Origin: Tubulanus polymorphus
Lineage: Eukaryota; Nemertea; Palaeonemertea; Tubulaniformes; Tubulanidae
Direction: 5' to 3'
DNA: 64,000 bases
Assembly (NCBI RefSeq): GCF_964204645.1
Contig: NC_134028.1
Span: 15,303,263-15,367,262 of the forward strand
Position numbers and translations under genes: made by a program
Notes under the pieces: model-generated
The model's input: only the letters and a program-made list of their open reading frames with translations
What the model was told of the DNA's origin: nothing
The model's database searches: none
Shown: positions 44,114-56,800 of the stretch, in pieces
How positions within the stretch are numbered: the stretch's first letter is position 1
Layout of the letters: each line of letters starts with the position of its first letter

Positions 44114-44375
44114 CTTAAAATATTCATATACATGGATAAAATATAAATGAATAACATATATAAGTAATTAGAAAAGTAGGCTTTCAAGCCAGAGTACGAG
44201 AGTACGAGCTCTTATAGAATAGATATATAGATATATTTTAAACATTATTTCAATATTTATATTTGTATGAGTTAGATTTTTAAACATTAAAAGTGTTAGT
44301 AAAGTGTGATTAAAATAATTCATATATAAATCATTGAACTTCTAAAATCAATTTTAAAAAAAATTTAGTATTAAA

Positions 44376-44760
44376 ATGGAAGCAAATAAGTACTACTGTC
44401 CAACATGTAAAATCAATACAGATAAATCCCAAAAAGCAAGACACAATAAAACTAAAACACATTTAGAGAATAAATTGAAACTAGAATATAAAGATGATAT
44501 ATTAGAAACTAAATTAGATGAATTAAAGAATGAAAAAGAAACATATAAATGTGATACGTGTAATCAATCATTCAGTGATAAAAGATATTATAAAGAACAT
44601 TTAAAATCTAAAAGTCATATAGGAAATATGAATAATGATATTTTAGTTGAGGATTATTTTGATAATGATAACGATAAGAAACATAACACAATTAAAAGAA
44701 TAAGAAATAAATTAAACAATAAAAGACCATACATGGAAGATGTAAGAAACTATATTAATT
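44376..44760 (+). pseudogene. C2H2 protein fused by stop loss to polymerase start
   Basis: Homologue of 34222–34578, with both fingers kept. At 44730–44732 the codon is TAC where Polinton 1 has the stop TAA. The zinc-finger frame therefore runs directly into the polymerase start (ATG 44733) for nine more codons, until the P-type transposon interrupts it at 44761. Without the insertion a zinc-finger–polymerase fusion would be encoded up to the next stop. Confidence 0.75.
44754..44760. repeat. Target-site duplication of P-type transposon, left
   Basis: ATTAATT, repeated at 53861–53867. In Polinton 1 the corresponding polymerase sequence has a single ATTAATT, which confirms the empty site. Confidence 0.92.
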
Positions 44761-44996
44761 CACAGGCACTTGAATATGGGCTTTGATAATGGATAAATAT
44801 TTGATAATTTACCAGCGATACGTTAATCCTACTTTAATAGATCCGCCATGTTTTATAATAAATTTACCCATGATGCAACGCGCGCCGGTCGTTTAGCTAT
44901 ACTATACAGAAAGGCTGGAAACGATCCTATCTCCGTAATGCTTAAATCTACCCGCAGTTATCGGGACAGCGGTGACGTCACAACCAACCGAAGAGC
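44761..44996 (+). repeat. P-type transposon left terminal inverted repeat
   Basis: Exact reverse complement of 53625–53860 (236 bp); identity stops abruptly after AACCGAAGAGC. The short open frame inside (from 44848) is present at both ends and is not a gene. Confidence 0.95.
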
Positions 44997-46027
44997 GGTC
45001 GGAAATTTCCGACGTGGCCTTCGCGAAGTTCCGAAGGGACGCCCTCTGGTAGTCGTATTTTTCACTCCTCAAGGTTGAAACCGGGAAATTAGAAATTCGA
45101 GCGTTTGTGATCGTGAACCGTGAAGCCAGTGCCAGTGCCCATTTTTCTGGACTATGATTGCCTCGGGGATTAGAGAGAGCAGTGCTGTGTATCCTCGTCA
45201 ACGTAAGAAGTTCATTTTCCTCAAAAACAATGCAAGAATTGCATGATTCGAATAAAATTACAAGAAAATACCACCGATGATCAACATTTTTAATTTCATC
45301 ACACAACTTAACTTACAAATAAAAGTGTCACTGATTAAAAATTCATCAATCTATGAATCTTCATAATAAATATTGCAAGCTCTCTTGCAACTTAGAATTC
45401 TTTACATTTAAATAAATCATATTTTCTTTTTTCATCAATAAATTACTTCTGTTTTTTACACAAACTTTTGTAAAAGGCTTTATAAAATTAAAACGAAAAC
45501 AGTAACACCTCCTTTTATTCTTATTCTTAAACTAAACCCTGTTATAACATATATCACTATAGCCAATATCACTTCTCTCCCTACATAAAATCAAAATTTA
45601 AAATATCACTACAATTTCTTTAAACGCGGACAAATCAATCAACAGCCTGTTAACATAGGCCTAACCATTCACCATCTGAAGGGCAGCCTGTTGTCTGAAA
45701 ACTTCGGGACGGTTGTTCAAAAGTTGGTTAGAGTTAACCTGTGGATAGTTGCTATGGTGACAATTGAAATTTCATTGTTACTATGGTATTTATCCACCGA
45801 TTATCTTTAACCAACTTTTGAGCAACTGGCCCCTGACTTTTAAACATGTTTTACTGAATACATCACTGTCTCTTCTTTCCTCAGGTTTGCGTCGGCATTA
45901 TTCCAACAACACTGAAAAAGATGGCAAAATTGTTAGAAGAAAATCTAGTCGAATGGTGGGTAGAATGAGGTATTGAGATATGATTGAGAATGAAACCTGC
46001 ATAAAACAATGATAACTTAATTTCAGG
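44997..46027. other. Leader region of the P-type transposon
   Basis: No full gene. A possible upstream transposase exon lies at about 45885–45951, between a TCCTCAG acceptor and a GTGGGT donor, and encodes a basic stretch (KIVRRKSSRM). The rest looks non-coding and probably includes the transposase promoter. Confidence 0.4.
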
Positions 46028-48907
46028 TTGAATACACATTACGAGATGGCGAGCGATTGTACATATACAACCCAGGAGAGCATTCTAAAAGAACTCGATA
46101 ACTTTCAATTTTCGATCAATTCAGCGTATTTAACGATACTTATAAAACGTACTTTCGGAGGTATCGATGCAAAACGAAAGCGGATAAATGATAAAAGAAC
46201 TATTTGTTATACCGGTCTCCGTAAGCGAATTACAACAGAAGCGCGTCTTTTTGATAACAATTTCATATTGCCTGATGGTTTCACCGTTACCAATAGAAAC
46301 AAACAGGACGTTACACTAGGATGCATCGACAACTTGATTATGAACTCACAACGCGTAGTTAAAGAAATTCAAATATCAAACGGTTCCATTGTAGACGTTC
46401 GCATAATGGGGACTTCGGTAATACAGAAAATGAAAATGGTTAAAGATATTTACACGAATCTGTGTTTCGTGAAAAATCTCCAAGTGGGCTTTGCTCCTGT
46501 TTGCGAAAACTGTGGAATCGACAGCAATTTGGATTTAGTTAACTTACATGATGAAAATACTGCGTTGATACGTTATCGTTCGGAACAGTGCCACATAGTC
46601 GCAGACCACAAAAAACTTGCGTGTTCGTCGTGCTGTAACCGCCAGTTAAAAATACATTCTAACTGCAAAAATAATGAATTCGTTAATGTATCGGAGGAAG
46701 ATCACATCTGTTTGGATGAACTTTTAAAGCGTTATACGGACGAGTTACAACACTCCTCTGAAGAATATATACACTTACTACAGATTCAAAATGCACAGCT
46801 ACAGAAGACAGATAAACGACAGTACAGATGGCACCCTAAGTAAGTCAACTTTGCGATTTTCTTTTCTTTCGTGTGTCCTAGGAAGAAAATTTTCATTCAG
46901 CATTTAAAACTTATCTAATTCTTTCTATTCAAGGATGATATCGATTTGTCTACGTCTCTTCTGCAAGTCGCCGAAATCATATTATGAATTAAAAGCATCA
47001 AATATGTTGGTACTACCATCTGGGCGACTCCTACGCTATTATAAATCACACGTTGCAAACGAATCCGGTTTTCAGCGTGAAACATTCGAATGGATGAAAC
47101 GTGAAGCGGACAGAATTAATTTATCCGAACACGGAAGAGTAGGAGGTCTAATCTTTGACGAAATGTCCATACAGGTAGAATGACTATACATCTACTTCTG
47201 TTGGCACTCTTCCAATATCATAGCATATCACATTATCTGCATGAAATTTCTTTTAAATTAACAGGAGGACCTTCAATTATCGTACAAGGGTGGAATCGCT
47301 AAATTGGTAGGATTCACTGACATCGGAGAACCTGGTAACAGCATGACAATCATATCAGACGGTGAGGATAATTCAAATCGATTGTAATTCTACCATCCAA
47401 CCCGATGAACATTGAAGTACGAATTATGTTTTTTTTATCATTTGTAGGGAAACATGAACCGAAGCTGGCGAACCATGTCCTACAATTTACCTTTCTTGGG
47501 AATACCGGCTTCAAATTTCCTATCGGAAGTTTCCCGACGAAGGACAACACATCAGCCGAGTTGTATTACCTTTTCTGGGACGGTGTCTCCATGCTAAGAA
47601 ACTACGGTTTCGAAGTAAGTACAAAATATTTCACCAGTCAGACAACCAACTGAAAAGAAAATTTCGATTAAATTTATCTTATCATTCACAGGTATCGTAT
47701 ACATCAATGGACGGAGCCAGTGTGAATCGTTCACTCATTCAAACGCTGGGAGGCACTAACTTCCACACGACAAACCTGTTTCGGAGGAGCAAGTCCATTG
47801 CACTGATAATGGATCCTTCTGTAAGTTCTTTCAATTAAGGCCCTTTTGGCTTGGTTTACGGGAATCGCCTCCCGAAATTTGAAGAAAAGTCAAATAAAAT
47901 GATTTTTTTATTTCCTCCTCCAAAATGATATTCTAATAGGTCTACCCCGTAAACCAAGCTATTAAAAAAGGCCTAAGCTCAATACATCTGTATTCCAAGC
48001 GGTAACTACCATATTATTAACTATATTTCAGCACTTGATTAAAAAGTTGAGAAACAATGTATTAAATTCGGGCGATCGTCAATGGCAGAAGAGATATTTG
48101 CTCAACAACGGAAAAGAAATAATATGGCAATTTTGGGAATCAGCGTATTCGTGGGATACGAAACACAGTTTGCCGATCCATCGTTTTCTAACGGATAACC
48201 ATATTAACCCAAATAATTTGGAAAAGATGAGAAACGGTTTGGCAGAACAGGTTTTGAACAAGGATATGCTTCATCTGATGAAGGTACTAGCATGCGTTGT
48301 CAGAGGGCATTTTTGTCCCCATTTCTGCAACTTTCTTGACCTACAAAATATTGATTTCCTTTTACAGACATTTCAAAAGTCACTTACCGCGAAAGAGGGA
48401 GCCAAATTGGACGGAACCATCGAATTCATCGAAAACACATCGGAAATCGTCGATGTATTCAGAGACAGACGGCCGATACGGGAACTGACTGATCCGCGAC
48501 TAAAAAGATTAGAAAATGTTTCTACATATTTCACTGAATGGGGCGAACTTGTCGAGGACAAAAAAAGGAAATTGTCTGATAAAACTCAGTATGATATAAA
48601 AAGCTGTTTAAATGGATTCAAACACTTGTGCGAATCAACATTAACTCAACCTGAAGCCTCAATTCAGCCATGTTTGATCAACAGTGATGTGGCTGAGAAT
48701 TGGTTTTGTCAACAGCGATCGATATTTCATGGAGCCAACGACAACCCAAATTATTCCCAATACTGTGCAGCAACCACATCAATTATCATTTCAAACCCTA
48801 CCATTTCAAAGAAATCTAATGCATTTACAAATTCATCAAATAATTACCCTCCACCAGTTAAAGAATGTAATCGTTCATTAAACCCATGCAAGAAAATTAG
48901 AATTTGA
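46028..48907 (+). CDS. P-element-type (THAP9-like) transposase
   Basis: Six exons with good GT/AG borders join in frame: up to 46839, 46932–47174, 47265–47361, 47448–47614, 47692–47820 and 48032–48907. The product shows the signature P-type order. It has a cysteine-bearing N-terminal part without a clear THAP domain, then LPSGRLLRYYKSHV and GLIFDEMSIQ with the first acidic catalytic residues. These are followed by LVGFTDIGE, FPIGSFPT, SMDGASVNRS (second Asp), IMDPSHLIKKLRNN, and near the end LINSDVAENWFCQQR. No internal stop is visible, so the gene may be functional. Upstream exon(s) and the true start are uncertain. It would excise and reinsert the element via the 236-bp ends. Confidence 0.8.
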
Positions 48908-49163
48908 TGTATCAATAAAAACGATACTGTGCCACATGTTATTTACCTGATTGTGTCTGTATTTTTACCAGTACTGTTCATCGTAAATCTGTCCACTGTT
49001 TCACTGAGAAAGAATAGGTTACTTATTTCTTTATATGTTATATATGTAGAAATATATCAAAGTGAGAAATTATGTACTTACTCATAATTTTTGGTCGCAT
49101 ATTAGTTCTCACCTAAAGTCGGCTGAGTCCATGGACTATCCAGTTGGTCATTTACATTTGTTT

Positions 49164-50723
49164 TCATTTCAAACAAATTCCACAGAGCCAATCAGAGGTA
49201 TCTAGGGTATAATGGGCCCACTTGGCAGACCCTACAACCATTCCAGTACAGGAAGGATTTATCCATTTCAGACATTTTGAACATTCAAGCCAATGGTCTG
49301 ACTCTGGATCATCTTCAGACCATGCTTTACTACATAAAGGACACATGTAACTTGGAGACCGTCTGGACTTTTTCTTAAGAACTTTTGGCATGATTTTCGT
49401 TTTTTGTCTCACAATTTTCCTCCGTTTAATATTACTACAAACTGACGCCGTAGATGTATGGGTATTCACAGAACAGTCAAGTTCTGACAAAATATTATCT
49501 AAAACATCTTTTGAAACAGGAAAATTCGAATCCGAACCACATACATCCTCAAAATTAACCGGGCAATCAAATGCCGGAATAACTGAACTGGGAACATCAA
49601 CCCAACTGGGGACATTAACCCTTGCATTGCTACAAATAGGTGCATTCAATACACCCGATGAACAGGTCGGAATAACTGAACTGGGAACATCAACCCGACT
49701 GGGGACATTAACCCTAGCATGGCTAATAGGAGCTTTCAATACACCCGATGAACAAGTCGGAATAACTGAACTGGGAACATCAACCCGACTGGGGACATTA
49801 ACCCTTGCATGGCTAATAGGAGCATTCAATACACCCGATGAACAGGTCGGAATAACTGAACCGGGAACATCAATCCGTGCATTGCAATGTGAAGTTACAG
49901 TTCCACACAAACCAGATAATCTTTCAGGGCAGTACATTTCACTTGATGATACTATACCGTCAATTAATACATTATTTAATTGTGACTTGTTCCACTTTTT
50001 CGAAAATTTTATCTTGCAAGATTCAGCTAATAGCATTAAATCTGCCTTCGAAAATCCAATAAATGGGACGGCATGGTCAGATACATGGTTTTGTAAAATT
50101 GGGTGGATTGCGGGCTTATGCTGTTTTATAAGTCCCATACTCATATCAGAGTTTTTTCTCGATTGTTTTATTTTAATTTGGCGACGATGAGCATCAGTTT
50201 TTTGTTTTCCAAAATTCGCAAGCATTTTTTTTCGGAATTGCGCATTAGTGACTCTTAGATACCGTTTAATTACATCATTAAATAAGTCAATGAATGCTGT
50301 AGAAATTGAAACCATTCCATTCACCAATACTCGCATATCATCGGTTTCCGAGAGAAAATCTGATACTTGAAAAATATCAACCCATCGGGACCTTAAGTCT
50401 TGGTTATACATAACATGTTCTAAAATATCCTGACATGTATAAACAGTTACAGCGGATTCATCATTCTGAAATTGCAGACGGAGTTGTTCAACATTTTGAA
50501 AGAACAAAAAACAAGCATCCGAGATATTAGTAAGCCCTTCAAAAATATTCTGACGTCTCAAAGTTTTTTCGAGGGTTTCTGGAAAACTACAACTTTGTAA
50601 AAGTTCACTTTGAGAAGTAGTCAGTGATTCTAGAATGTCCTTCTTAAGTTTAGCACCGAAAAATTGAGGCGATGCTACATCTTCAGATCTTAAACAGCGT
50701 TTGTATCTCTTAATGTTCTTCAT
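49164..50723 (-). CDS. PHD-finger protein with 30-residue repeats
   Basis: 519 residues, intact. The N-terminal half is helical and starts with KRYKRCLRSEDVASPQFFG. A middle helix block (GFSKADLMLLAESCKIKFSKKWNKSQLNNVL) is SAP-like. Then come about three to four copies of a 30-residue repeat (period 90 bp, about 49574–49870) around VPSSVIPTCSSGVL. The C-terminal ~50 residues form a PHD-like finger: CPLCSKAW…HWLECSKCLKWINPSC…WLCGIC. PHD fingers usually read histone tails, so chromatin targeting is a reasonable guess. The SAP-like assignment is tentative. It lies tail to tail with the transposase gene and shares the strand of the helicase. Confidence 0.65.
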   Translation of the reverse strand: MKNIKRYKRCLRSEDVASPQFFGAKLKKDILESLTTSQSELLQSCSFPETLEKTLRRQNIFEGLTNISDACFLFFQNVEQLRLQFQNDESAVTVYTCQDILEHVMYNQDLRSRWVDIFQVSDFLSETDDMRVLVNGMVSISTAFIDLFNDVIKRYLRVTNAQFRKKMLANFGKQKTDAHRRQIKIKQSRKNSDMSMGLIKQHKPAIHPILQNHVSDHAVPFIGFSKADLMLLAESCKIKFSKKWNKSQLNNVLIDGIVSSSEMYCPERLSGLCGTVTSHCNARIDVPGSVIPTCSSGVLNAPISHARVNVPSRVDVPSSVIPTCSSGVLKAPISHARVNVPSRVDVPSSVIPTCSSGVLNAPICSNARVNVPSWVDVPSSVIPAFDCPVNFEDVCGSDSNFPVSKDVLDNILSELDCSVNTHTSTASVCSNIKRRKIVRQKTKIMPKVLKKKSRRSPSYMCPLCSKAWSEDDPESDHWLECSKCLKWINPSCTGMVVGSAKWAHYTLDTSDWLCGICLK

Positions 50724-50835
50724 AATACAGATCGAACTTTACCGAGCATACTTGACTTTATTTCAGAAGACACTGATGCTGGAATTGGTACAGACAAAAC
50801 TATCGCTAGTGCTTTACTTTCAAGAAATGAAGAAT

Positions 50836-52577
50836 TTAACTCGACAAAAATAATGAGGAACAAACAGAATACTGATCATCGGATATAACACTACGTTGTG
50901 TAAGCAACTGACAGGCTAACTGATCAAAATCACTGCTTAAAAGAAACGATTGCACACATTTATTATACGCATTCCAATGTTTGGTAGTTGGTTTCTCTAC
51001 TGTGATATGTGAAGAATAGAACATTTCAAGAAATGACCACATTTTCAAACAAACATTTAACAAATTTTCTTTCTTTCCCAAAATCTGTTCGCAAATAATA
51101 TTACAACTAGTTTGGTATGGTATGGACGGATTATGAACTAAAAGTTTATGAATAATACTGATGGGATCTATCCAATCGGGTAAAGAAACATTTTCGGTAC
51201 TATTGTTTGGCAATGAAGGCACATCATTATCTAGCACAAAATCTAAAACTAAATTGAGTTCTCTCAATTCATCCTCTTCATCATCAATGTCTACACATAA
51301 ATCAGTAGTGCATTCATGAGAACTACTAACAAAACAACATGTCAAATCGGAACTGAATCTGTTGGAATCAATTGATGAATAGAACGTTTCTATATCTGGA
51401 CTAGGAGGAATACAGTTTCGCATGGAGAAATTTCTCAGAAAGAGAGTTTCTGGACTGGGAACTCGACTAATAGCAACGCCTAGTTGGCCACGCTGTCCAA
51501 AGTCATACCTTGACAACGATGGACGGTTAACGCAAATGCAAGACGCAAAGGAATCTGATGCCTAAAAGCAACTGTTTTATTCTCTATGCAAGAAAACTTA
51601 GAGAAATTGTAATACCCAATATCATAAGATATATCAACTGAAGGAAAACTAACAACTACAGAATGATCCTTCAATAAAACCACAGTTCCAAGTAATCCAT
51701 TCACCAATAAAGACGAGAGATTCTTGATCAAAATAACAGGGCAGCCAACTTTCAAATATAGATTTTGAACAGCTGAAAGTGAATTGATGGCTGAAAGTGA
51801 ACCAAATTCATTGGATGACTTGTAGATTTTAATTTCTCCAGGTAATGAATCTAATTGAATTCTGTTTCTTATTTCAACATCAAAATTATTAGGAAAAAGA
51901 TAAATTGGATTCAAATTTGATGGCAACGGTTTATTCAATGATTCCAAATACTTCAATGACTTATCAGCAACATTACCCCTGGAAACCGCATTGATCGCTT
52001 CAATAAAAGCAATATCACTTTGACGAACTACTTGCTCCAAAATACATACATGATGGAATTTGAAAACATCACTCATAAAACAGTATTGACCGTCATCGTA
52101 ACAGGATGGATTTGGAACAGGTGGGAGCTGAAAGAAGTCACCACTAAGAATAACTTGCAATCCTCCAAAATTACTATCATTATTACGAACTAACCGACAA
52201 ACATACTCCACCTGTTCGAAAACATGCCGGGAAATCATCGAGATTTCATCAATGATCAAAACCTCTGTCTCAGATATGGCAGACTTTACATTGGAGAATG
52301 AAGAATCATGTAAAAACCGATGAGATAATTCAGATTTCGAATATCTACCATCTTGAATACCACTCCAACTATGTAAAGTCTTTGCATTCATATTGCTTAG
52401 CTGGAGGCATGCTATGCCAGTACTCGCACAAACTGATACCACCTTACCATTTCTACCCATGGTTTTATATATATGGTGCAAACAAAACGACTTGCCAGTA
52501 CCTGCTTGACCAAGAATACACAGGCTATGGCCAGCGGTCGCTAAGGAAATGATGTTTGATTGTTGTTGATTAAGCAT
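50836..52577 (-). pseudogene. Pif1-like helicase, frame change before last motif
   Basis: The main frame (52577–51480) starts with a glutamine-rich LNQQQ and has Walker A GQAGTGKS, motif Ia VSVCASTGIACLQL, Walker B LIIDEISMIS, GDFFQLPPV, and motif V LTVHRCQGMTLD. The last motif (FGQRGQLGVAISRV) is in another frame, which overlaps at 51480–51516 and continues to 50836 with a polar tail. The residues between motif V and the last motif are fewer than in Pif1 relatives, so a small deletion is likely. Pif1 enzymes unwind DNA 5'→3'. Similar helicases are fused in Helitrons; here it is separate and inside a P-type element. An unrecognised short intron or an assembly error would also explain the break. 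Confidence 0.8.
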
Positions 52578-53624
52578 ATTTCAGCAATTTCTCATATGGA
52601 AACGAGAAACAGCATTAACGAGTCAATGTTTTTAAAAACCAATAAAGCACATGGCCAAATCTCAAATATGGAAAAGTGAATGCAATAACAGCAAGTACAC
52701 AGACCAAGCCTTCTGTGGAGAGATCACAAGCCCATTACAAGCCCAGTGCGGTAAAACATTAACACACCTTGCAAAATCCCAAAAACGGAAAAGTGAATGC
52801 AATAACAGCAACTGCCTGTGACCTAGTCAACAATGGCTAGCTCACAAGCCCATTCTCATGAACAACGTAATGAATTGTTTAAAACACTATAAACCTGGCC
52901 AAACCTCACTAACAGATAAGTAAATGCACTTAAAACACTATTAAAAGACTACCCCACCCAGTCTAAATGGGCACGGCGAAACTTTAGAAAAGTTGGATAT
53001 GAAACCAATTCAGAAAATGGTCAATGCAAGAAAAACCAAACTAAACTTGATAAGAACTCGGCAAAAAAGATGTGGGTCCATCGTACTATAAGGCAAGCTC
53101 AAACCAGCAGAATCAGCGTTTTAATACAATACAACGAACGTCAACAGGCGGCCAGAACAGTCGAACATTTGTGGAAAGTATCAGCAAGTATCAACCGAAT
53201 TCAGGAAATGGGCATATAACTACTGGAATGTGAGAGAATCAAAATTATGAATTATTTCTTCAAACTAAAGGACTATTAGTATTACGGACAATCGAATCCC
53301 TCGCTCGTATCGTATACTGCTGGCTCGGTGGTAGTTAGTACGTCGTACTGCTCTCAACTACTAGTTTTCACGGCACCCCCCTCCACCCCATGATAAAAAT
53401 AAATGGGAAAATAAACAACTAGGCAAGTCAGCAGCAATAAATACGTGTACTTTCCTTTCAAAGGCCTTCAAACATGCGTAAAAGCAGTAAAATTACGAGG
53501 TAAAACATCCTAGCTGTGTTCCCAATCAGCGCGCCATATTTCCTGTAATTACGCGCAATTCGAGTCGAAGAGACCCAATGTGGTCCGAACAATCCCGAAG
53601 TCGCAATCGGACATCATCGACATG
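52578..53624. other. Right non-coding part of the P-type transposon
   Basis: No gene. Short imperfect direct repeats around AAGTGAATGCAATAACAGCAA (about 52674–52810) occur. The region probably contains the helicase promoter. Confidence 0.5.
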
Positions 53625-53860
53625 GCTCTTCGGTTGGTTGTGACGTCACCGCTGTCCCGATAACTGCGGGTAGATTTAAGCATTACGGAGATAGGATCGT
53701 TTCCAGCCTTTCTGTATAGTATAGCTAAACGACCGGCGCGCGTTGCATCATGGGTAAATTTATTATAAAACATGGCGGATCTATTAAAGTAGGATTAACG
53801 TATCGCTGGTAAATTATCAAATATTTATCCATTATCAAAGCCCATATTCAAGTGCCTGTG
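53625..53860 (-). repeat. P-type transposon right terminal inverted repeat
   Basis: Exact reverse complement of 44761–44996. Confidence 0.95.
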
Positions 53861-53867
53861 ATTAATT
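53861..53867. repeat. Target-site duplication of P-type transposon, right
   Basis: ATTAATT, matching 44754–44760. Confidence 0.92.
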
Positions 53868-56800
53868 CATTAGATAATAAAAAAGATATAGAGATAACCG
53901 AAGCATTTAAAAGTGATATTGGTCCAGCAGCTATCGAGTTTAAATTTCATAAAGGAAAAACATTAGAAGAAAATAAAAAACATTTAGAAAATATGAAAAA
54001 TATTATAAAAATAATAACTGATGTTGAATATCCTGAAATAAGTATATCTTCTAAAGTTAAATTCATAAAATCTGAAGATAAACCAATATATAATATAAAT
54101 TCTCATTCACAACATATTATATCTTAACAACATATAGATGAAAAATCAGATAAATGTTATAATGAAGTAAAAACTAAAATAGAAGAGAAATATTTTGAAG
54201 GATCTGGTTTAATATTTGATGAAATAATATTTATGACTTTACATGATTATAACACAAAATATAATAAGTTAACTAAATCAAAACCAATTGATGAAAATAA
54301 TTTATCATATTATAAAGAACCAGATATTGAAGCATCGAGTAATATCAAATTACCATTTAAAACTAATGCTGTTATAAATGTACAAAATGAAGATGATAAA
54401 TGTTTTCTATGGGCAATAATTAGTTGTTTACACCCAGTAGAAGATTTTAATAAACATACTTATAGATTAACACATTATAAACCATTTGAAAATAATTATA
54501 AGATAGATAATTATCCTGTTAGAATTAAAAATATCCCAAAAATAGAAAGAGATAATAATTTAAGAATAAATGTATTTGATTTAATCAAATTGCCAAATGC
54601 AAAAGGTAACAATATAAAACATTATACATTAGAACCTTAATATCTATCAAAAGATTATGATTCAAACGATGTTATAGATATATTATATTATGAGAATCAT
54701 TATATGTGGATTAAAAGAATTGATTTATTTTTTAAATCAGAAAATGATTTTGATAATAAAATATATGTAGAAAATATATGTAGAAAATGTTTACATAATT
54801 CAGAACTGAAAGTGCATTATTAAATCATAAACAATTATGTAAAAATCATGATTATTGTAAATTAGTTTTACCAAATGAAAAGGATAAAATATTAGAATTC
54901 AAAAAATATGATTACAAAAATAAAGTACCATTTGTAATATATGGAGATTTTGAATCATTAAATAAAGAATTAACTGATCAAGATAGAAAAGAAATATATT
55001 ATAAAAGAAAGAAATTAAATTCTTATGAAAATGATTTTTCAGATGAACCCCCAAAAACAAATACAATTAAAAAGATTCATGAATCAGCTGCAGCTTTCGG
55101 GTTATATATTAAATCTGATTACCCAGAACTAATTAAAAGTGAGTATTATCATTATAGAAATGAAAATGTTATCAATCATTTTTGTGACTTATGAATTGAA
55201 TATGAAATAAAATTTAATGAAACGTTAAATAAAAATATAGAAATTATAATGACAGAAGAAGATAAAGAAGCATTTGAGTTTGCAGATAAATGTTAATATT
55301 GTGAAAAGATATTTAATTATAAAGAAAAAAAGTAAGAGACCATGATCATTTGAACGGAAAGTTTAGAGGCGCTGCGCATGAAAATTGTAACTTACACGCT
55401 AAGAAAATTAACTTTGTACCAGTTATATTTCATAATCTATCAGGATATGATGCTCATTTATTTATCAAACAGCTATGTTATAAAGTAGAAGAAATCAATA
55501 AGGTAATAGAAAGATTAAATTCAAATAGATCAAAAGATAAAATACCAACTTATAAATTTAAAATGTTAGCTAGAACATCTGAGAATTATATATCATTCCC
55601 ATTTGGTTGCCTAAGATTTATAGATTCATATAGATTTTTAAATAGTTCATTAGATAATTTATCAAAATCAGTAGTTGATGATGAATTAAAAATATTAAAA
55701 CAACTTTATCCAAATAATGATGATTTCCAATTAATGAGATATAAAGGAGCGATTCCATATTCTTTCTATAAAAATCATAATGATTTTAACATAACTGAAT
55801 TATTGAAAGAACAATTCTATGATGAATTAAAAGATGAATATGTTAAAGATGAAGTATATAATAGAACATTGAATATTTGGAATCATTTCAAAATAGAAAA
55901 TCATGGACAATTAGTAGATTTATATTTAAAATCAGATGTATTATTATTATCGGATATATTCGAAAGGTTTAGAGATGTAAACCTAAAATATTTTAATATT
56001 GATCCTTGTCATTGTTATTCTAGTCCAGGTTTAACATGGGATTGTGGATTAAAATTTACGGATATAAAAATGGATTTGTTAACAAATATAGATCAATTAT
56101 TATTATTTGAAAAATCTATAAGCGGAGGAGTTTCAGGTGTATTAGGTGATAGATATTTCAATGTAAATGATAACCCTGGATATAAATTATTATATATAGA
56201 TGCAAATAATTTGCATGGTTGGGCAATGATGGAACCATAACTTTATGGAGTATTTAAAATAAGTGAAGTTTTTCAACATGAAAATAATGACAAATTTGAT
56301 TGGAAGAAAAGAATTCTAGATATTTCAGATGATTCAGAGGCTGGTTACTTCTTTGTTGTAGATTTAGAATATCCTGAACATATTAAATTTAAATCTAGAA
56401 ATCTAGCATACTGTCCCGAACATAAAACTGTAACTCATGAAGAATTATCAAATTATCAAAAAAGAATTAAACCCGAAAATCATATTCATACAGAAAAGTT
56501 AATGGTAACTCAAGAAGATAAATATAATTATGTAGTACATTATAGAATGTTAAAGTTTTATCTAAAACAAGGAATGATCCTAAAAAAAGTACATAGATAT
56601 ATTTCATTTAGTCAATCTAAGTGGTTGGAAAAATATATAGATTTTAACACCAAACAGAGAACTGAAGCTAAAACTCATCTCGAGAAAGATTTCTTCAAGT
56701 TAATGAATAATGCATTCTATGGTAAGACTTTTAAAATTATGGTAAATATTAGAAATAGAAATGATATTGAGTTAGTTAGTAATGGAAAAAGAATTAGACA

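Larger units (their letters stand above)
44761..53860. mobile_element. P-superfamily DNA transposon with helicase and PHD cargo
   Basis: The element starts CACAGGCACTTG, ends CAAGTGCCTGTG, and is flanked by the 7-bp duplication ATTAATT. P elements make 7–8-bp duplications. The terminal inverted repeats are 236 bp each and identical over their length, which suggests recent insertion. Three genes are inside: a multi-exon P-type transposase (+), and a PHD-finger protein and a Pif1-like helicase (both −). The base composition is like the host and unlike the Polinton it sits in. A helicase suggests a replicative or repair step beyond simple cut-and-paste, but this is inference. Confidence 0.88.

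Noticed and set aside
44848-45078. Short open frame that recurs at 53549–53773
   Set aside because: It lies mostly in the inverted repeat of the P-type transposon, so it appears at both ends. It has no gene-like features.
49390-50190. Repeat-containing plus-strand open frame
   Set aside because: The 90-bp repeat is open on both strands; the minus-strand frame is longer and ends in a PHD finger, so it is the real one.
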